A stretch of DNA of 64,000 bases from Ctenosaura bakeri (Eukaryota; Chordata; Lepidosauria; Squamata; Iguanidae), in the NCBI GenBank assembly GCA_948474755.1, contig CAOLHI010000747.1:372001-436000 (forward strand), written 5' to 3'. Made by a program: the position numbers and the translations under genes. The notes under the pieces were generated by a model. That model was not told the DNA's origin and did not search any database. It saw nothing but the letters and a program-made list of their open reading frames with translations. Shown piece by piece: positions 1 through 13,700 of the stretch (its first letter is position 1; each line of letters begins with the position of its first letter).

Positions 1-1487
1 TGCTATGAATTTTTTCTACATTCAGAACAGGGGGAGATTAACAGGCTTTTTACCTTAGATTTTAGTTAATTCATTTTTATGTTACTTATTTATTTTTGTT
101 TCAAAATGATTTCTGCAAACTAAAAAGCAAGTGACAAAAAGTATATGTCAGTCCTTGCTGCAAGGTACTTGCAGCAGGGCTTCAGCTAAACAACCTTAGT
201 GTTTGTATGGAAGAAAACACTTCTAAGGTTGTCTGAGAAGACTGATGATGACAACACAGACTGGTGAGAATAGAGGAGTGATTAATTGCCCTAATATGCT
301 TTGAACTATCCAGTAAAGGCTGTTGCTAAACTGAGGGGTGGCCCAAGCTGGAGAGCCAGTAAGGACTTTGGATGCCAGTGGTTTAGGAAGAGATGGGCTG
401 CTTTGGAATTGAGTTTTGAGACTGATACTCCAAACAACTGCAAACCTGTTGATAGTGAACGCTGTTTGTGATTAAGTGATTAAGTCTTTGAGCATTTTTT
501 CTCTGCTGAAAGCTTTACATTTTGTTTTATAAAAGTTTTATTAACTTTTTGAAATATATAATATACAACACTAACAGTAGAAAGAAACAAAGAAAAAAAC
601 TAAAAAGAAAAAAAAGATAGATGTAGAAAGGGAAAAGAGAAAAAAAGGTGAAAGAAAAGGATAAAAGAAACTTGCCTGGTAACAAAATTTCCAACTTCTG
701 CAACAGTGGTTAATGCTGTATTGATATAAAAAAAATTAAAATGCATCTCTAACACAATAAATCATCAACTTCCTTTCTATAAGATATAATTATAGATAAA
801 CAAACTCAATTCAAATACTAGTGCATATAGAAAGACTAACATTTCCATATATTCATTAGAATTATTAATAAGATTTAATAAAATTCAGCTGTTTGTCAGT
901 CATTGTTCCCTGGTATAAGTTGAACAAAAGCCATATCACTTTGCCTCTTAGCTATACCTGCTTCTGCACATAACCTCTATTGTGCCTCCTTCTCTCTCTT
1001 TTTCCTTTCTGTGTGCCCAGTCTAATAATCTTATCCTTTCTAAGTATAAAAATTATCATTGGTAAACTATTAGCAATAGATCTCTTTTTATTATTTAAGC
1101 TCCTGAAAGCTTTACATATATGACTTCAGAATAGTAGTTCTCATGACTCTGTCCTGCTTATAAATAGAGTTTTGCATGCAATTTTTAAATGACCATATGT
1201 AGTAAAAGAATATGATATGAGTTGTTTTTTAAGAAAGACAATTGAATGTTTACTATTTTCAGCGCAAATAAAAAAATCCCTGCTTATTTGTGTACTAATG
1301 ATTCTTGAAATTGTTGAAATGAGTGAAAATATTACTACAGATACTAGAAATGTTGCAACAGAGTCATATTCCTTGCTGTCCTTCAATTATTAGGAGACTC
1401 ATTGACCTGACAGAGGGTTCCATGCACTGAAGGAAGGGGTGTGACTGTGAATTTTGCAATTTCCTCTTTTTCTGTCTTTCTCATATC
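1..1487. other. Non-coding, AT-rich; no gene seen
   Basis: AT-rich with A-rich and T-rich tracts at 525-770 that may be an old LINE 3' end. No exon-like or repeat-family signal strong enough to name. Probably an AGTPBP1 5' intron or upstream flank. Confidence 0.5.
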
Positions 1488-1685
1488 CAGTGTGTTTTGA
1501 GCTTTGGACTATGATTTGAGCATTGGACTATGACCCTGGAGATCAGGATTTGATTCCCTGCTCAGCCATGGAAACTCATTGGGAGACCGTGGGCAAGTCA
1601 CACACTCTCAGCCCCAGAAAACCTCATGATAGGTTCATGCTAGGGTTTCCATAAGTCGGAAGCAACTTGAGGGCACACAACAATA
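1488..1685 (+). mobile_element. Sauria-type SINE with an internal duplication
   Basis: Matches the copy at 41534-41729 from the tRNA-like head to the tail AAGTCGGAAGCAACTTGAGG and ACACAACAA. The segment TTTGAGCTTTGGACTATGA is followed directly by TTTGAGCATTGGACTATGA, a 19-base tandem duplication just after the A box. Confidence 0.8.
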
Positions 1686-4600
1686 CCTTTATTGGTGGTC
1701 CATGTTCCATATTCTTTGTTGCAAAGTAATTTTGAGTAGCAAGAAAGAAAATGTGGAAACTTCATTTTACGTTCCTCACTTTGATATCTCATTGAAAAGA
1801 TCCCATATCCCAAATGCTCATAAAGGGAAAAGTTATGCCCTTTAGCATCCTCTTTGGCAACTGCCCAAGTCAGTCTGCATTGTTGGCAAAGGACTTAAGC
1901 TCTTGTCTAAATCCATCCCTTGGTCTAACAAATAGAACGAGATGACCTACACTTTGCATCTGGCAGTTCTGTTCATTTGTTGTTATGGGTCTGTTTTTAC
2001 AAGTCCTAAAAAGAATTGAGGATGGAATTTTAAATATTCCAGTTTATGCAAAATTGTTTTAGACAAAATACATTTTTCAGCCTCGCCAGACTACATTGTA
2101 TAAGTCTTACCATACTTCATTTGGATATAACTAAAACAGCTGTCTTTGCTTCACCCTAATAGGAGAGTGTTCAGCCAAGATAGTATTTCGTGGTCCACAA
2201 AGGTTTCCAGGAAGATATCTGCAGTTTTCATATGTATCCTCCACTCAGATTGCAGTCAAGTTGTCTTTTCCCCACAGCTGTTTCTAGAAATAGAGAACTG
2301 TGTTTCACTTTTCTTATCTACCTTCTTGCAGGGCTTTAATATATGAGATAGCTAGAGGAGATATTCATGTTTTGTTGGGATGGTGATCATCTGGCCAACC
2401 GCCTTTATGCTACCAGAATGCTATCCCTCTTGACTGTTGTTACAGTTGTTATGTGAGAAGTGTCTTCATCTGGTTTTTCAGGTAAAATGTTTTACTATGG
2501 CCATGGAGTTAAAAGGCCTCTGATTTCATGGGTTCTTCTCATGCAATATGGGTGTCAAATGAGAATTTAGGACAGTGTCTTACGAGAGGGTTTATGCTTG
2601 TCCCTGCTGACTTGACACTGAGCTTTTAAGCATCACAATGTGATATTGTGGGGTAAAGCTATCTAAAATCATCTCCCATGTCGTTGACAGAACAGAATAA
2701 GACCCTGGAGAGAGTAGTAATTCTATCCATGCTATCTTTGCAAATGTATTCTGTAAAAGTAAGCTTTAAAATCTGTGTTAGAGAAGAATATGGTTGTGGC
2801 AAAAAATAAAAATAGTGCATTCTTTTTAAGTAGAAGAGAGATTTTTATATAAAGAAGAAATTGCAGTACTGCTAACTCAGTCATATGTTCGCTACCACAA
2901 TCAAACATAGACAAACATAGTGTGGTGCAAGAAGGTTATGCAATTGTGTTTTACAATAAAAGTGGTTTCATTTATTCTCTCTTTATAATGGAGTTTTGTG
3001 GAAAGGAAAATACCTGAAGAAACTGTGGGAAAACATATCAGGATTCCAAGTGGAAGATGATGTCTGGATCTTCCCTTCTTCATATTTTGGGAATGAGCTG
3101 GAACAAATGCATCATAAAAGGCTTGTCCTGTAGCACTGTGCAAATTTTTTTTGGTCAGGAAAGCTCAATGATTCTAGCTTTCATTGTTTTTTTTCTGCTA
3201 GGAGGAAGTGATACAATTAAGCAAAGTTAGCAAAAGCAGGAAATATAGTGTGAGAGCTTCCACCATGGAAAATGTAGGAAGGTGAAAATTCTTGCCCAAT
3301 ACGGCTGTAACAGTGCAATTATTTATTAGTTATTGCTGAACGTGAGTCCAAATGTGGAGACCAGAGAAAAGCATCTTGAGGATGTGATCCGGGTCTCAGG
3401 ATAACAGTGCACATAGAACATTTCAATATGCGTTTGTAAAACAATAAAAACTGTGTTAGAGTTACATAGTGATGATACTGAACTCACACAATCATTTGGG
3501 TGAAATGAGAATGTACATAGTTTGTGATATTACCCTGGTGACAGCACTGATCAGTTTGACCCATCAATACATTTCTTTGAGGGCTGCAGTGGAAAAGTGA
3601 CTATACGCATGGATAAATTCCTGGTTTGATAGTTGCAAGTTACCTTCCAGATTAATAGTAGAACAGTCTTCATGTAGTGAAGTAGAAATATAAAGAACTT
3701 CCAAGTAGAAAGTCTTTCAAAGGATCAGTAAGTTTGTGTATTTCTGTGTTCAAGTTGTTAACTGGTAGAATAGCTTGAACTTGCTCTTGAGTCAGACCAC
3801 TGATTCTTCCAGTCTAGTATTGTCTGCTGACTGTTATTGGCTGTCAAGAGGTCTATCCAAGACTCCTTCATTTATTTCTAGAGATGCCGAGATAGAAACT
3901 TGCCTTCAGTGATGATTATGTTATGTTAGCATAACAGTGCATGTAAATGGATTGTGCCTGTAATGTTATATATCCCAGGTGTATTAATATAAGGAATTAA
4001 GAATTTTCTGAAACTGAGTGCAAATTATATTTTCCCAGTGACCTAAAGACTGAAAGAGATGGATAACTAATTAACATCTACACCTAATATTTGAAGGATG
4101 TTCCATTGATTCCCCAAATTAAAAGTTGTGTGTCACTTGTGGAAAGTTTGTTTGTTATGTCAGTCGGAGTGATAATTCCAACAGTGGTATGTGCAACTAA
4201 ATACAACTTCGACTTTGTTATAAAATCATTTTCAAAATAAAGGGATTCTAGAGACAGCTCAACAAGTAAATATTTGGGTGAATAAAAATTACAGTGATGG
4301 TTATATAAGCGAAGCATACTGTTCTTGCAAAAATAAATCCTCATGTGTTTACTTAGTTAATTTTTGGGGAACATAGTACTATCTGCTTGGCAAAAAACAA
4401 AATCCCAAACTACCCACAAATAATGAAAATCTAGCTTTCTGATGAATATTTTTCTTCTAAAACAATTGCACATACAATAATAATGAAAACAATTTATTTG
4501 GCTGAGAACATGCAAGAATTTGGCAAAACATTCGATGAAGTTATGCATCATCTTGAAGATAAGATGAGAAGTTCAAGACAACTTTATATATAGAACTTTT

Positions 4601-5404
4601 GACACTTTGTTTTGATTGGATTACATTAATACAAAGTAGATTCTATGAGGGCTGGTGAGAAAATCTTTTGCATGGCATTTCGCAATGAGATGTCAGGATT
4701 GCTGTTATGAAATTTTCTGTAAAAAACAAATTTTGGACACAACGAGGTAATTTTTTTAGGGAGTTACAATTTCCTTTATTATTTTAGGTTCTAAAGAGAA
4801 ACTAAAGTGTCCCAAAATTTTCACATTGCCAGGAGGACAGAAGTGTGCTATTACTTGTTGCTTCACTTCTTCAAGCAGTGTTCTTTACTGTTTGCTTCAC
4901 TGTGTCATTCCAAACACAATGTACTGATTCTGATTTGATTATAAGTGGACTATTTTATCCTAAAGAGGCTTCTTCCTCAGTCTTGTCAGAAGTGGGAGTA
5001 TCTATTTTGTATGCAACTAGACGTATAATTCACATTCCATTAGGTAGTGATGTAGACTTTCCATCAATGTGACATTACTTCGTGGGGTATGGGTATGTAA
5101 TCCAATAAGATCTCCCAAAACATTGGTGTTTAGTTGTGTTCCTGAAAACTCCATATGGATATACTTGCACTCACACTTCCTTTTTACTTTCCCCTCTGCC
5201 AGATCACCTGAGATTTTGATAATGAGGAACTAATCTTTTCTGGTTGATATGACGAACAACCCTTTCCAGTATGAATAAAGTAAAAATGGCATCAGAAAAA
5301 AGGTAAGCAGATAAAAAGTCAATGCTGAGATGTTTAATTGCTGTTGTAGGAGTTTCTAGATGCCTAGGGTTGTATTCCTTGAACATCACTTATAAAATCA
5401 ACAT
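1686..5404. other. Non-coding; no gene seen
   Basis: Only short, isolated open frames of up to 86 codons on either strand, with no recognisable domain or splice context. Some may be decayed transposon sequence (for example 4080-5075), unassigned. Confidence 0.45.
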
Positions 5405-7780
5405 TATTCCTGTCAATTCAGAAAGGACTGGAATCACCTCAGAACAATGCCCCCAAGTCCCATCTCAGAGAGATGGCCCAGAAGAATATCATGGTCAATG
5501 GCATCAAAAGCCACTCAGTGGCTCTGTAGAACCAACAGGAATACGTCTCTCCTGTCCAGTTCCCTATGTAGGCCATCCATCAAGGTGGCTAAACCTGTCT
5601 TTGTCCTGTAACCAGGCCTAAAGCCAGATTGAAATGGATCTAGATAATCTGTTTTATTCTGGAACTCTGGATCTGGAAAGCCACTGCACCTTCCAGAATC
5701 TTGCTCAAGAAGGGAATATTTGAGACTGACCTATAACTCTTGAATATGGTGGAGTTCAGGGAGGTTTTTCTTTGGGGGTGGTGGTAACGGCCTTACCACA
5801 ACTTCTTTTAGGCAGGATGGAAACTTCCCTTGCTGCAGTGAGGCAGTCATTACTCTCCTTACTCACTTGGCTGGTTACCCACTAGTTGCTTTCAAAAGGC
5901 AGGAGAGACAAGGATCCAGTACATAATGTGCCCAATAATACAGGAGTAGCAGGTGCCAAAAGTACATTCACTGGACCTGTCTCGACTATATCATCCAAGT
6001 CAGAGCAGATTCAAGCAATTCTGTATGTAATATGTTTTGCAGATTCTTCACAGTGGGCTGTTGTAATGTGTGTGCGCACACGTGCATATGTGTGTGGACC
6101 AGAGTTTAAAAGGCCCCTAGCCATTCGAGAAGCTCTGCTGGACAGCACTGTGCAGATACAATGTTGGCAGAGAAGTATAATTTCTTCACTGCCACCGTTG
6201 CTGTAGCATAGGCCTTCCAGTGAGCTTTATGTTTGGTTGGACTGACTCTGCTTCCCTCACCGTCACTGCAGTGGTCTCTGTCAAATTCATTTCATCACTG
6301 CCAGATCCATAGCGAACCAAGGGGCTCAGTTTCCTCCACTTCATGGCAGGACATTCTGAAGAGTGATTGTGTCCACCACCCTGGCCATTTCCCTATTCCA
6401 AGATCAGCCAGGGTTTCAACAGGATCACCTGCCAAGGCAGCAGGAAATTGCCATAGAACCATCAGGAATCCATCCTCTTGGGGTGGTCTGTCTTCATTGC
6501 CCCACCACCCCTCAGAGGCTGTGAGTCCCAGTGAGTCTAAACTTCATCAGGTAGTGAACAGTCCATGACAAAAGAATTATAGAAAGTTCCTCGATATCTA
6601 GATCACCATCATCCTACCTTGCACAGAAAACCAGGTCCAGAGTATATCCTGCAGAATGGGTGACACCAGATGTTACTTGGGACAGACTCATGATGGACAT
6701 GAAATTCTGAGCTGTTTCTTACTGAGCGGTCTCTGCATAGTCATTGAAGTCCCCCAGTACAACAAGCTGAGGGGACTCCAACTCCACCTAGACCATCTCA
6801 GCCACATCAGGAAGGGAGACTGTCGAATAGTGAGGTGAACGGTACACCAACAGAATTTCTGTAATCACCTATCTTCAAAAACACACTCTAAAGGCCAGCA
6901 GACTATTGGATAGAGCACTTGGTGAGAGAGATGGAATCCTGATAGACAACTGCCACTCTGCCTCATACTTCCCAGGCTTTGCCTGCTGCTGTAAAGTAAG
7001 TCCAGGCAGACAAAGCGAGAACATTAAACTCTCCCAGCTTCATCCATTCAGGTCTCTGTAATAAAAGCAGTGTCAGCATGTTCATCTGGAATCAAATCCA
7101 GGATCAAGGATGTTTTCTATTCACTGATTTGCCATTGAGCAGCAGCATTTTCAGCCCAGGGATCCTGTTGTCAAGGCTATCTGGACTATTTGAAGTGTGG
7201 GACAGTTTGGGGCTAACCAGCACTCTGACTCTCCTTTCTACCATGATAGTAAGACTGTCTCCCCACTCAATGTCTGTCTGTACATTATTGTCATATGGCT
7301 GCTCCCTGGGCTCCCCCCCCATGCTCTCTATGTAATATGCTTCTTTCTCTTCCTGGCATGGGTTTTTTTTTAATGACTACAACTCTAAATAAAAGCTCCA
7401 CAACTCATGTACTTCTTTCTCTCCCAAACAAAAGGACTGGTCCTTGCCCCCACTCTACTGCTGAAGCCACTCCCCCAAGAGGTGACCTGCCCCTTTGATG
7501 TCACCCCCTTTCAGCAGCCAGCCCATTTGTGATGAACTCGCTGCAGGAGGTGCTCAGGTTTTATCCCCTTTCAAAGTGGACAGGTGGTCCTCTGGCTTAT
7601 TCGCCAGTAGCTGGCTAAATACCTGAGGCCTGATTCTGTAGAGAGTGCAAGTGTTTGGAACAGATAGCAGTCCACCAGGAGAGATACAGAGCAGCAAGCA
7701 GGAAGCAAGCAAGCTGGCAGCAGACCTCTTTCTTGCGGTGGTGGAGTGATAGTGTTTTTTTCCCTCCCATGTGCTGACTT
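5405..7780 (-). mobile_element. Decayed L2/CR1-clade LINE, minus strand
   Basis: On the minus strand the region shows a non-LTR retrotransposon in the order endonuclease then RT. Near 7062-7038 it reads TET-MDEAG (LTETWLDEAG-like, Trp replaced by a stop). VLGDFND lies at 6760-6740 in the APE-type endonuclease. FQSGFRPGY is at 5634-5608 and VAFDAIDHDIL at 5514-5482 in the RT. The motif set fits the L2 group. Many frameshifts and stops make it a fossil. The 3' part past the RT palm is missing or unrecognised; the 5' limit near 7780 is a guess from the GC-rich leader. Confidence 0.72.
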
Positions 7781-9458
7781 CTGCTGATCTTGGGATATTC
7801 TCAGATCTCTTGATAACTCCCTATGTGTTATGGATCATTAGGTTTTGGCTTCATAAAATTATTGCATGGAGAACGTGTTTACTATAAATATATCTGATAT
7901 ACTAATGTGCCTTTTGAAGATGTGACTTTTAAAGTAGGTAGGAATTGGAATTTTACATTTCTGCTTTTTCCAAATCTGGCAGCCATTTGCAGTCATGGCA
8001 AAAATAAAGATGTTATGTCAAGAGTGGGGAACCTGTCAACTTCCAGATGTTGAAGAGCTACCAGTAGTTGGAAGTTGTTCACCCCCATTTTATAATTTGC
8101 ACATAGCAAATTATATATGATGCAAAAATATATGAAAGACAGAATTTGAATATTTCTTTTCTCAGAAATATGTTTTCTGGTCCAGAATTTCTGGTGATTG
8201 TAGCAACATCCGCAGTGGTTTTGATTTTTTTTAAATAAAAAATGTTCATCTAGCCCAATTCATGCTTGTTAAAATTTTAACTTTTCATGCAAAATATCTT
8301 CTCTAACCACATCTGGTCCTGGAATGCATGATGTTATGGAAGGCAAAAGTAAGAGCACCAAAGTATTTGTGTGTATTTTACGTCAAAACTTTAGTAGTAG
8401 TATAATATCTCCAAATAAAAAGACATTTGTTTAAATAACCAGACAGACCTTTGCATTAAATCAAATCACTGGTGAAGGAAAGAGAAATTACCATAATTTA
8501 AATAGGCCAACAGATATTCCAAATATGGACCTCTCCAGTTGTTGTGCGTACAGCTGCACCGTTCACCTGCTCCAGATATTTCACATACTGAAGAACATAG
8601 ACATTTTTGTACTTACACACTGAATTGAATAGGGTACAAAAATTGAACAAGCAGAAGGTGGCTCTTTCCATACACTTCCACTGATTCAGCCTTAATGTAC
8701 TACAGAATACATAATATAAGTGGACTTCAGTGTAGAAATTCTACACAGCTATGTTTATTTTACTTCTTACCACTGTTTGCATTATTGTTGGACATTGTAG
8801 TCTTCCTTTAGGTAAATAAAGTAAAAAACTCATATGCTAACGTAATTAAAAACATGCTACATGTAGGACTTTTGAGGTTTGAAGTGGTCCTTCATCCAAT
8901 ATATTTTAAAGAAATCTATTTCCAGAATTATTTTACTGAATTTATTAAAGCTATCTCACATGGAGAGAATGATTTGCTTCCTGACTGTAGACTTAAAAGA
9001 ACTGTATCCTTATGACATGAAATGGTTGCCTTGGTAACTTAGCAGGATGCAGTTGTGTCTGTGACAGACTCTAGAATTGATTACAGTATGAGAAATGTTT
9101 AAGCTGTAGGTTATCATTAGTTTGCAGTTTGGTAAAAGGCATTTGTAGAGGAGCAAACACTGACATGAAACGCGGTCATCGGTTCCATGTAACAGTTAGG
9201 ATGTTTAGACCACTTTCAAAGTGGGTAAGTCTTGAGAACTCCACTCACCACTGGCAAGTAGGAAACGTTCCCCGGTGAGTTGAAAAAAACTATAGAAACT
9301 AGACGATATTGAGGAAAACAATTCCTTCCAAATATTATTTTTTTAGGATTATAGTAACAATTATTCATAGTTTCAAGTGCTTAATTTATTCTCATGTCAG
9401 CCTTTACAGTAACTGCAAGGATCTCTGTAGCAATTTGTTTGAACTATAGAGATTGAAA
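7781..9458. other. Non-coding; no gene seen
   Basis: AT-rich unique-looking sequence apart from the small repeat piece at 8020-8085. Confidence 0.45.
8020..8085. repeat. Fragment of the palindromic repeat
   Basis: GTGGGGAACCTGTCAACTTC and CAGATGTTGAAGAGCTACCA resemble one arm of the family at 55535-55650. Confidence 0.35.
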
Positions 9459-9695
9459 GCCTAAATACCCTAAGGGCACCATATCCCATCTGATTTAAGA
9501 AGCTAAGCAGGGTCAGCTCTGGTTAGTACTTGCTTGGGAGTCCACCAACAACTGTGAGGTGCTGTAGGCTATATTTCAGAGGAAGAAACTGACAAACTTC
9601 TTCTGAGTATTCCTTGCCTAACAAAACCCTCTGAAATTCATGGGGTAGCCATCAGTCGACAGGCAAGTTGAAGGCACATACAGTACACACACATA
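9459..9695 (+). mobile_element. 5S-rRNA-derived SINE
   Basis: The first ~110 bases resemble 5S rRNA (CCCATCTGATTTAAGAAGCT, AAGCAGGGTC, GGTTAGTACTTGCTTGGGAG), including the internal pol III promoter region. The rest is a SINE body ending in a Bov-B-like tail (GGGGTAGCCATCAGTCGACA). It is a SINE copy, not a functional 5S gene, because the rRNA part is diverged and fused to a tail. Confidence 0.85.
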
Positions 9696-10310
9696 GGGAC
9701 GGAATGGTATCAGTTTCCAGACACAAGTCATCTTGATATGGTAACGTAGTAAGCCGTTTCAAAATTTTCCTATTTTCTGAATAGCTTATTTCAACATACA
9801 AGTAAGACACTATGAAGATGTTAATGTTTATGAAATGTATACTTTGAGAATGATTTGCTTATTCCAAATGTTACTGCAGGTTCGGCCTCCTTGGAGATAC
9901 CCCCAGATATCATTTTGATATCAATAATTTGGCTCTCTTCTACCACCCCTCTCCACGTGTTTGTGAGGCCCCCGAACAAGCGCAGAACTAGGCTCGGCCA
10001 CTAATTGCTGGACATTCCATTCTCCACCCAGGCAGGCCAGAAATAGCCAGATCCTTGCTTTAGGAGACCTCTCTGCAAACACCTTCATTATGTATGTATG
10101 CTGTTTACAAAGGACTCCCTGCCCTGAGCAGACAACCTGGTAAGCTGAATACTCAACTGCCAAGCACCCTGCATTTGCATACTGGCTAACTCTTTGTCAG
10201 TTCGGACTTAACTCAATCATGTTAAATTCTGACCTTTCCAAAGCTTTGTCCCGCTCCTAAATCGCATTGGTTTCCCCAAGTATGGCATAGCCTGCAGTTA
10301 CATTTCTCCC

Positions 10311-10318
10311 TATAAAAT
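10311..10318 (+). promoter_or_regulatory. TATA box of the solo LTR
   Basis: TATAAAAT in the middle of the LTR, followed by a C-rich, potentially transcribed segment. Position fits a U3 promoter. Confidence 0.55.
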
Positions 10319-10580
10319 CCCCTGATTCCGACACCTTCCTCGGATTGCTCCCGAGTTCCAGACCGTCTTGCTGCCACTTTGCCCGGTGAGCTTCCCCTCA
10401 GCCTCACGTGCTGAGCTGCATCGCACCCCAGCATCGCTCTCTATCTGCTTTCCAGGCTCCAGGAACAGGTTCCGTATCACCCGAACGAACTATCCCTCAA
10501 AAATCCCGCTATCCAACTCAAACCTTTATTTTCCTTAGTTATCTGTGTGCGTGTGTTGCTTTCATTGTGTGCCTGTATTT

Positions 10581-10586
10581 AATAAA
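10581..10586 (+). terminator. Polyadenylation signal of the solo LTR
   Basis: AATAAA about 270 bases after the TATA box, followed by T/G-rich sequence, as expected at an R/U5 border. Confidence 0.5.
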
Positions 10587-10778
10587 GATCATTCATTTAT
10601 TTTCAACATGGTTTGTTTCTTGACTTCGCCTGACCCTGTAAACATTGGGTTACAAGATCCTGCTGCGTTGCCCTGCCTCTCGTTTCGCCAGCAGTACTCT
10701 AAGCTAATTTCCCCCATTTTGCGTAATTGTAAGGTTATTTAGGTGTCCCTCCCATGACCCCCAGTAAACAGGGTAACA

Positions 10779-13700
10779 CAAAGCTTTCTAAAATCTTGTG
10801 TTCTGTAAACTCTGCATAGGCAAACATTTGCAAAGGCTGTCTATTGTTAACATATACTGATAAGCATACTGCAGAACTGCATGTTTATTCCATATTCACA
10901 GGTTTCCTTCAAGGACAATCACTGCTTCTTTTTCAGAATATTTGCCGTATTGAAGAGTCTGGACTTTTTTAGGGATTTGTTTTTCAGAGTAGGCCTAGAT
11001 TTTTATAGTTCACCAAACTGCTGACAAGCAGAGATTGTGGAAATTGTTCACACTGACTAAACCTTATGTTAGTTCAAACAAAAGTAGGCCCATTGAAATA
11101 AATAGAACTTATTTCAGTGCTAATCAATAAATCCCATTCATTTCAGTGGATTTACTGTTAAAATTGGATTTAGACCATTGCTTTACTAACAGAATTGTGC
11201 AAATTGCCAGCTTGGAAGTGAGATAATAAACTTAGTGCTGAAGTAAGGAATTTGTCAAGTGTTTTATGTAAGTTAGCTTTTATTTAAGGGATTAATCTAG
11301 TACCTTTCAAGAAGTTGCTTCAGTGACCTGACCAAATTTAAATTGCGATCATGAAGCATGGAAATACCATCATATGAACCATGAGAGTACTGTCAAATTT
11401 TCACAGCATTTAAACAGGACATCAAGCTAGGTGCAATATAAGCTTCTTTTCTGAATATTCAACACTTGGCATGCCTCTGCCAAGTAGACCTTTTCCACTT
11501 TAGCCATTTGTTACATCTTGTATGGTGGGAGCATCTAAAGAAAGGCCTCTGTTGAAGATATACAGGCATACATATATGGAGAAAAGAGATCATTAAGGTT
11601 CCTTCTCCTGAGGTCTGAATGCTCTAAAGTTCAAACTAACATTTGAAGTTCATTTTCTGGAAATGAGTTGGAAGACTATCACTTGGCAAAAGCACAAGCA
11701 TAATGTTTTTATGACATCCAGTCTTTTTAACAGCTTCGCAGCTGTGTATGAAACTAATTGCAGTTCCTGAACAATCTTTAGTAAGAGTCCATATACATTA
11801 ATCTAATCTGGAGATTACCGGGCATGGATTACCGAGGGCAGGCTTTCTCTGCCCATGTAGGCTTTCTTTATTCGAATCAGCAGCCTGAACTGTTAGAAGG
11901 CACTGTGTCCTGCAGAGGTGGTTGCTGTTTATAGGGCCAAAAATGGATCAGTAAGCAGCTGCAGCAGGTGAATTGTTCATTCAGGGAAGGATGCAGCTTG
12001 TAGCTTTAGATTAACTTTGTATCAACAGACATCCATTTTGGCTGTATTGATCTTCAGTTTTATTGGCCCTCATCCCATCCAGGTGCTGGTTTAGTGCCGT
12101 TTTTGCAATTGGATGAAAAAGGAAGCTGAGTGCCAGTTTCATGATGATGCTTTCCCCCCCACACCTCTAGATAATCTAAATCAATGGTGTCACGCATATA
12201 TTGAAATACATGGGAACCAAAATAACATTCTTTGGGACTTCACAGTATATATAGCACCAAGCCAAGCAGTAATCATACCTATAACGAGCTGTCCAACATC
12301 TGTTAGATTCTGTTTCCTGCCCAGGCAGCCTGTCCAAAAGCACCATAGCTTATAGTATTTAAAATGGCTGAGGGATCTAGATGAATCAACAGGTTACACT
12401 TCTTCTTTCTGACTCCAAGCATAGAGCATTCATCAGGATGATATATATAATTATAAATTCAAGATATGAGTTGAAAGATGTGGTGTAAACATCCCCCAAC
12501 TTCCTGAAAAGATCTCAGTTTATGAGGAAAGTGAGTTTTTTTTTTAAAAAGCAAGGAGTTTGATTCTTGAAAAACAACAGCTGAAACAGAAGCACAGACA
12601 TATGTAAAACAAAAGCTCACATAAATTCACCTGAGAGGAAATATAAAATTTATTGTGATTTGTGCTGATATCGAACTTATTTTATAGGAATTCTTGAAAA
12701 ATTGTATTTTTTAATTTATATTTACAAATCAATCCATCATAAGAGTATTGGCAAATTGGCTTTTACAGACAAGGATTTAAATTCCATCTTAAATAAAATT
12801 GCTGTTCTTTATATGAATACATTCCATACATCCATGCAAGTCCTCCTCTCTCCCTCCCTCCTTTGAAGATCCCTAGACCTTCTTGAGAATGTCTTATTCA
12901 TGTATTACTTCCCCTTCCTCTTCTTCCCCATTCCCTCCCCTTCCCTCCTTATCCTTCTGTTCTTGTTGTGTGTTTTTTTCCAATCCAATCTCTTTCTTAT
13001 GTTTGTCTTTGTCTAAACCTCTTTAATGGGAATTACTTTTTGTTGTTGTACTTATTGAAAAATGGTATTTAGATGGATTCTTAATTGAAAAAAAAATTGC
13101 CTTGGCTTCTGAAGAACCAAAGATACCCACTGTGGCTAAATATCATTGCCTTAAAGCCTGTGATTTTTTTTCTTTCTGAAATAGTCAAGCCAGCTACATC
13201 CTATTTGACACCATAAATAAGGCATCAGCACTTTTTCCTTTCAGGATAGGCTTCTTGCTCTATAAAACATTTAAAATGTTTATACAAATCAAGTGGAAAG
13301 TATTTAGAAATAAAGTTACAAATAGCATTATTTATTTGATAGACAGATAATTATTTATCTATTGTTTATCCATTTTTTGAGATTTTTAAACTGTTGGCTT
13401 TATGCCTATTAAATGCAAAGATCAACTATAAAGCTCCAGGGCCAGCATGGAAAATCTTCCAAGACTTCTGTAACTTGTTATTGTCATAAGAATAAGAAAG
13501 AAGGTAGTGGTTTTAGTCTTTAAAATCAAGAAAACAGAACAAAAACAACCCCAAAGCTACAGTATAGAAAATACTTTATTAAGACCAATGCAAATATGAC
13601 AAAATTGTGATCCTTCAAGCTTTTGCAGAACTTTCTGTTAGATGTTGAATAAAAGTGAGCATGGTAAGTTGTGGGTTACACTATTACCCACAAGTCCTAA

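Larger units (their letters stand above)
9869..10778 (+). mobile_element. Solo LTR (ERV-like)
   Basis: A 910-bp unit beginning TGTTAC and ending GTAACA, flanked by CAAA on both sides (9865-9868 and 10779-10782), consistent with a 4-bp target duplication. It has a TATA box (TATAAAAT at 10311) and a downstream AATAAA at 10581, so U3-R-U5 order on the + strand. It is richer in GC than its surroundings. No internal coding region flanks it, so it is best read as a recombined solo LTR. The class is uncertain; a 4-bp duplication is seen in class I ERVs and some other LTR groups. Confidence 0.72.

Noticed and set aside
4845..5072. 75-codon hydrophobic frame resembling a signal peptide protein
   Set aside because: Isolated, AT-rich, no family match, no splice context, and no supporting promoter.
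9459..9575. Functional 5S rRNA gene
   Set aside because: Diverged from 5S at many positions and fused to a SINE body.
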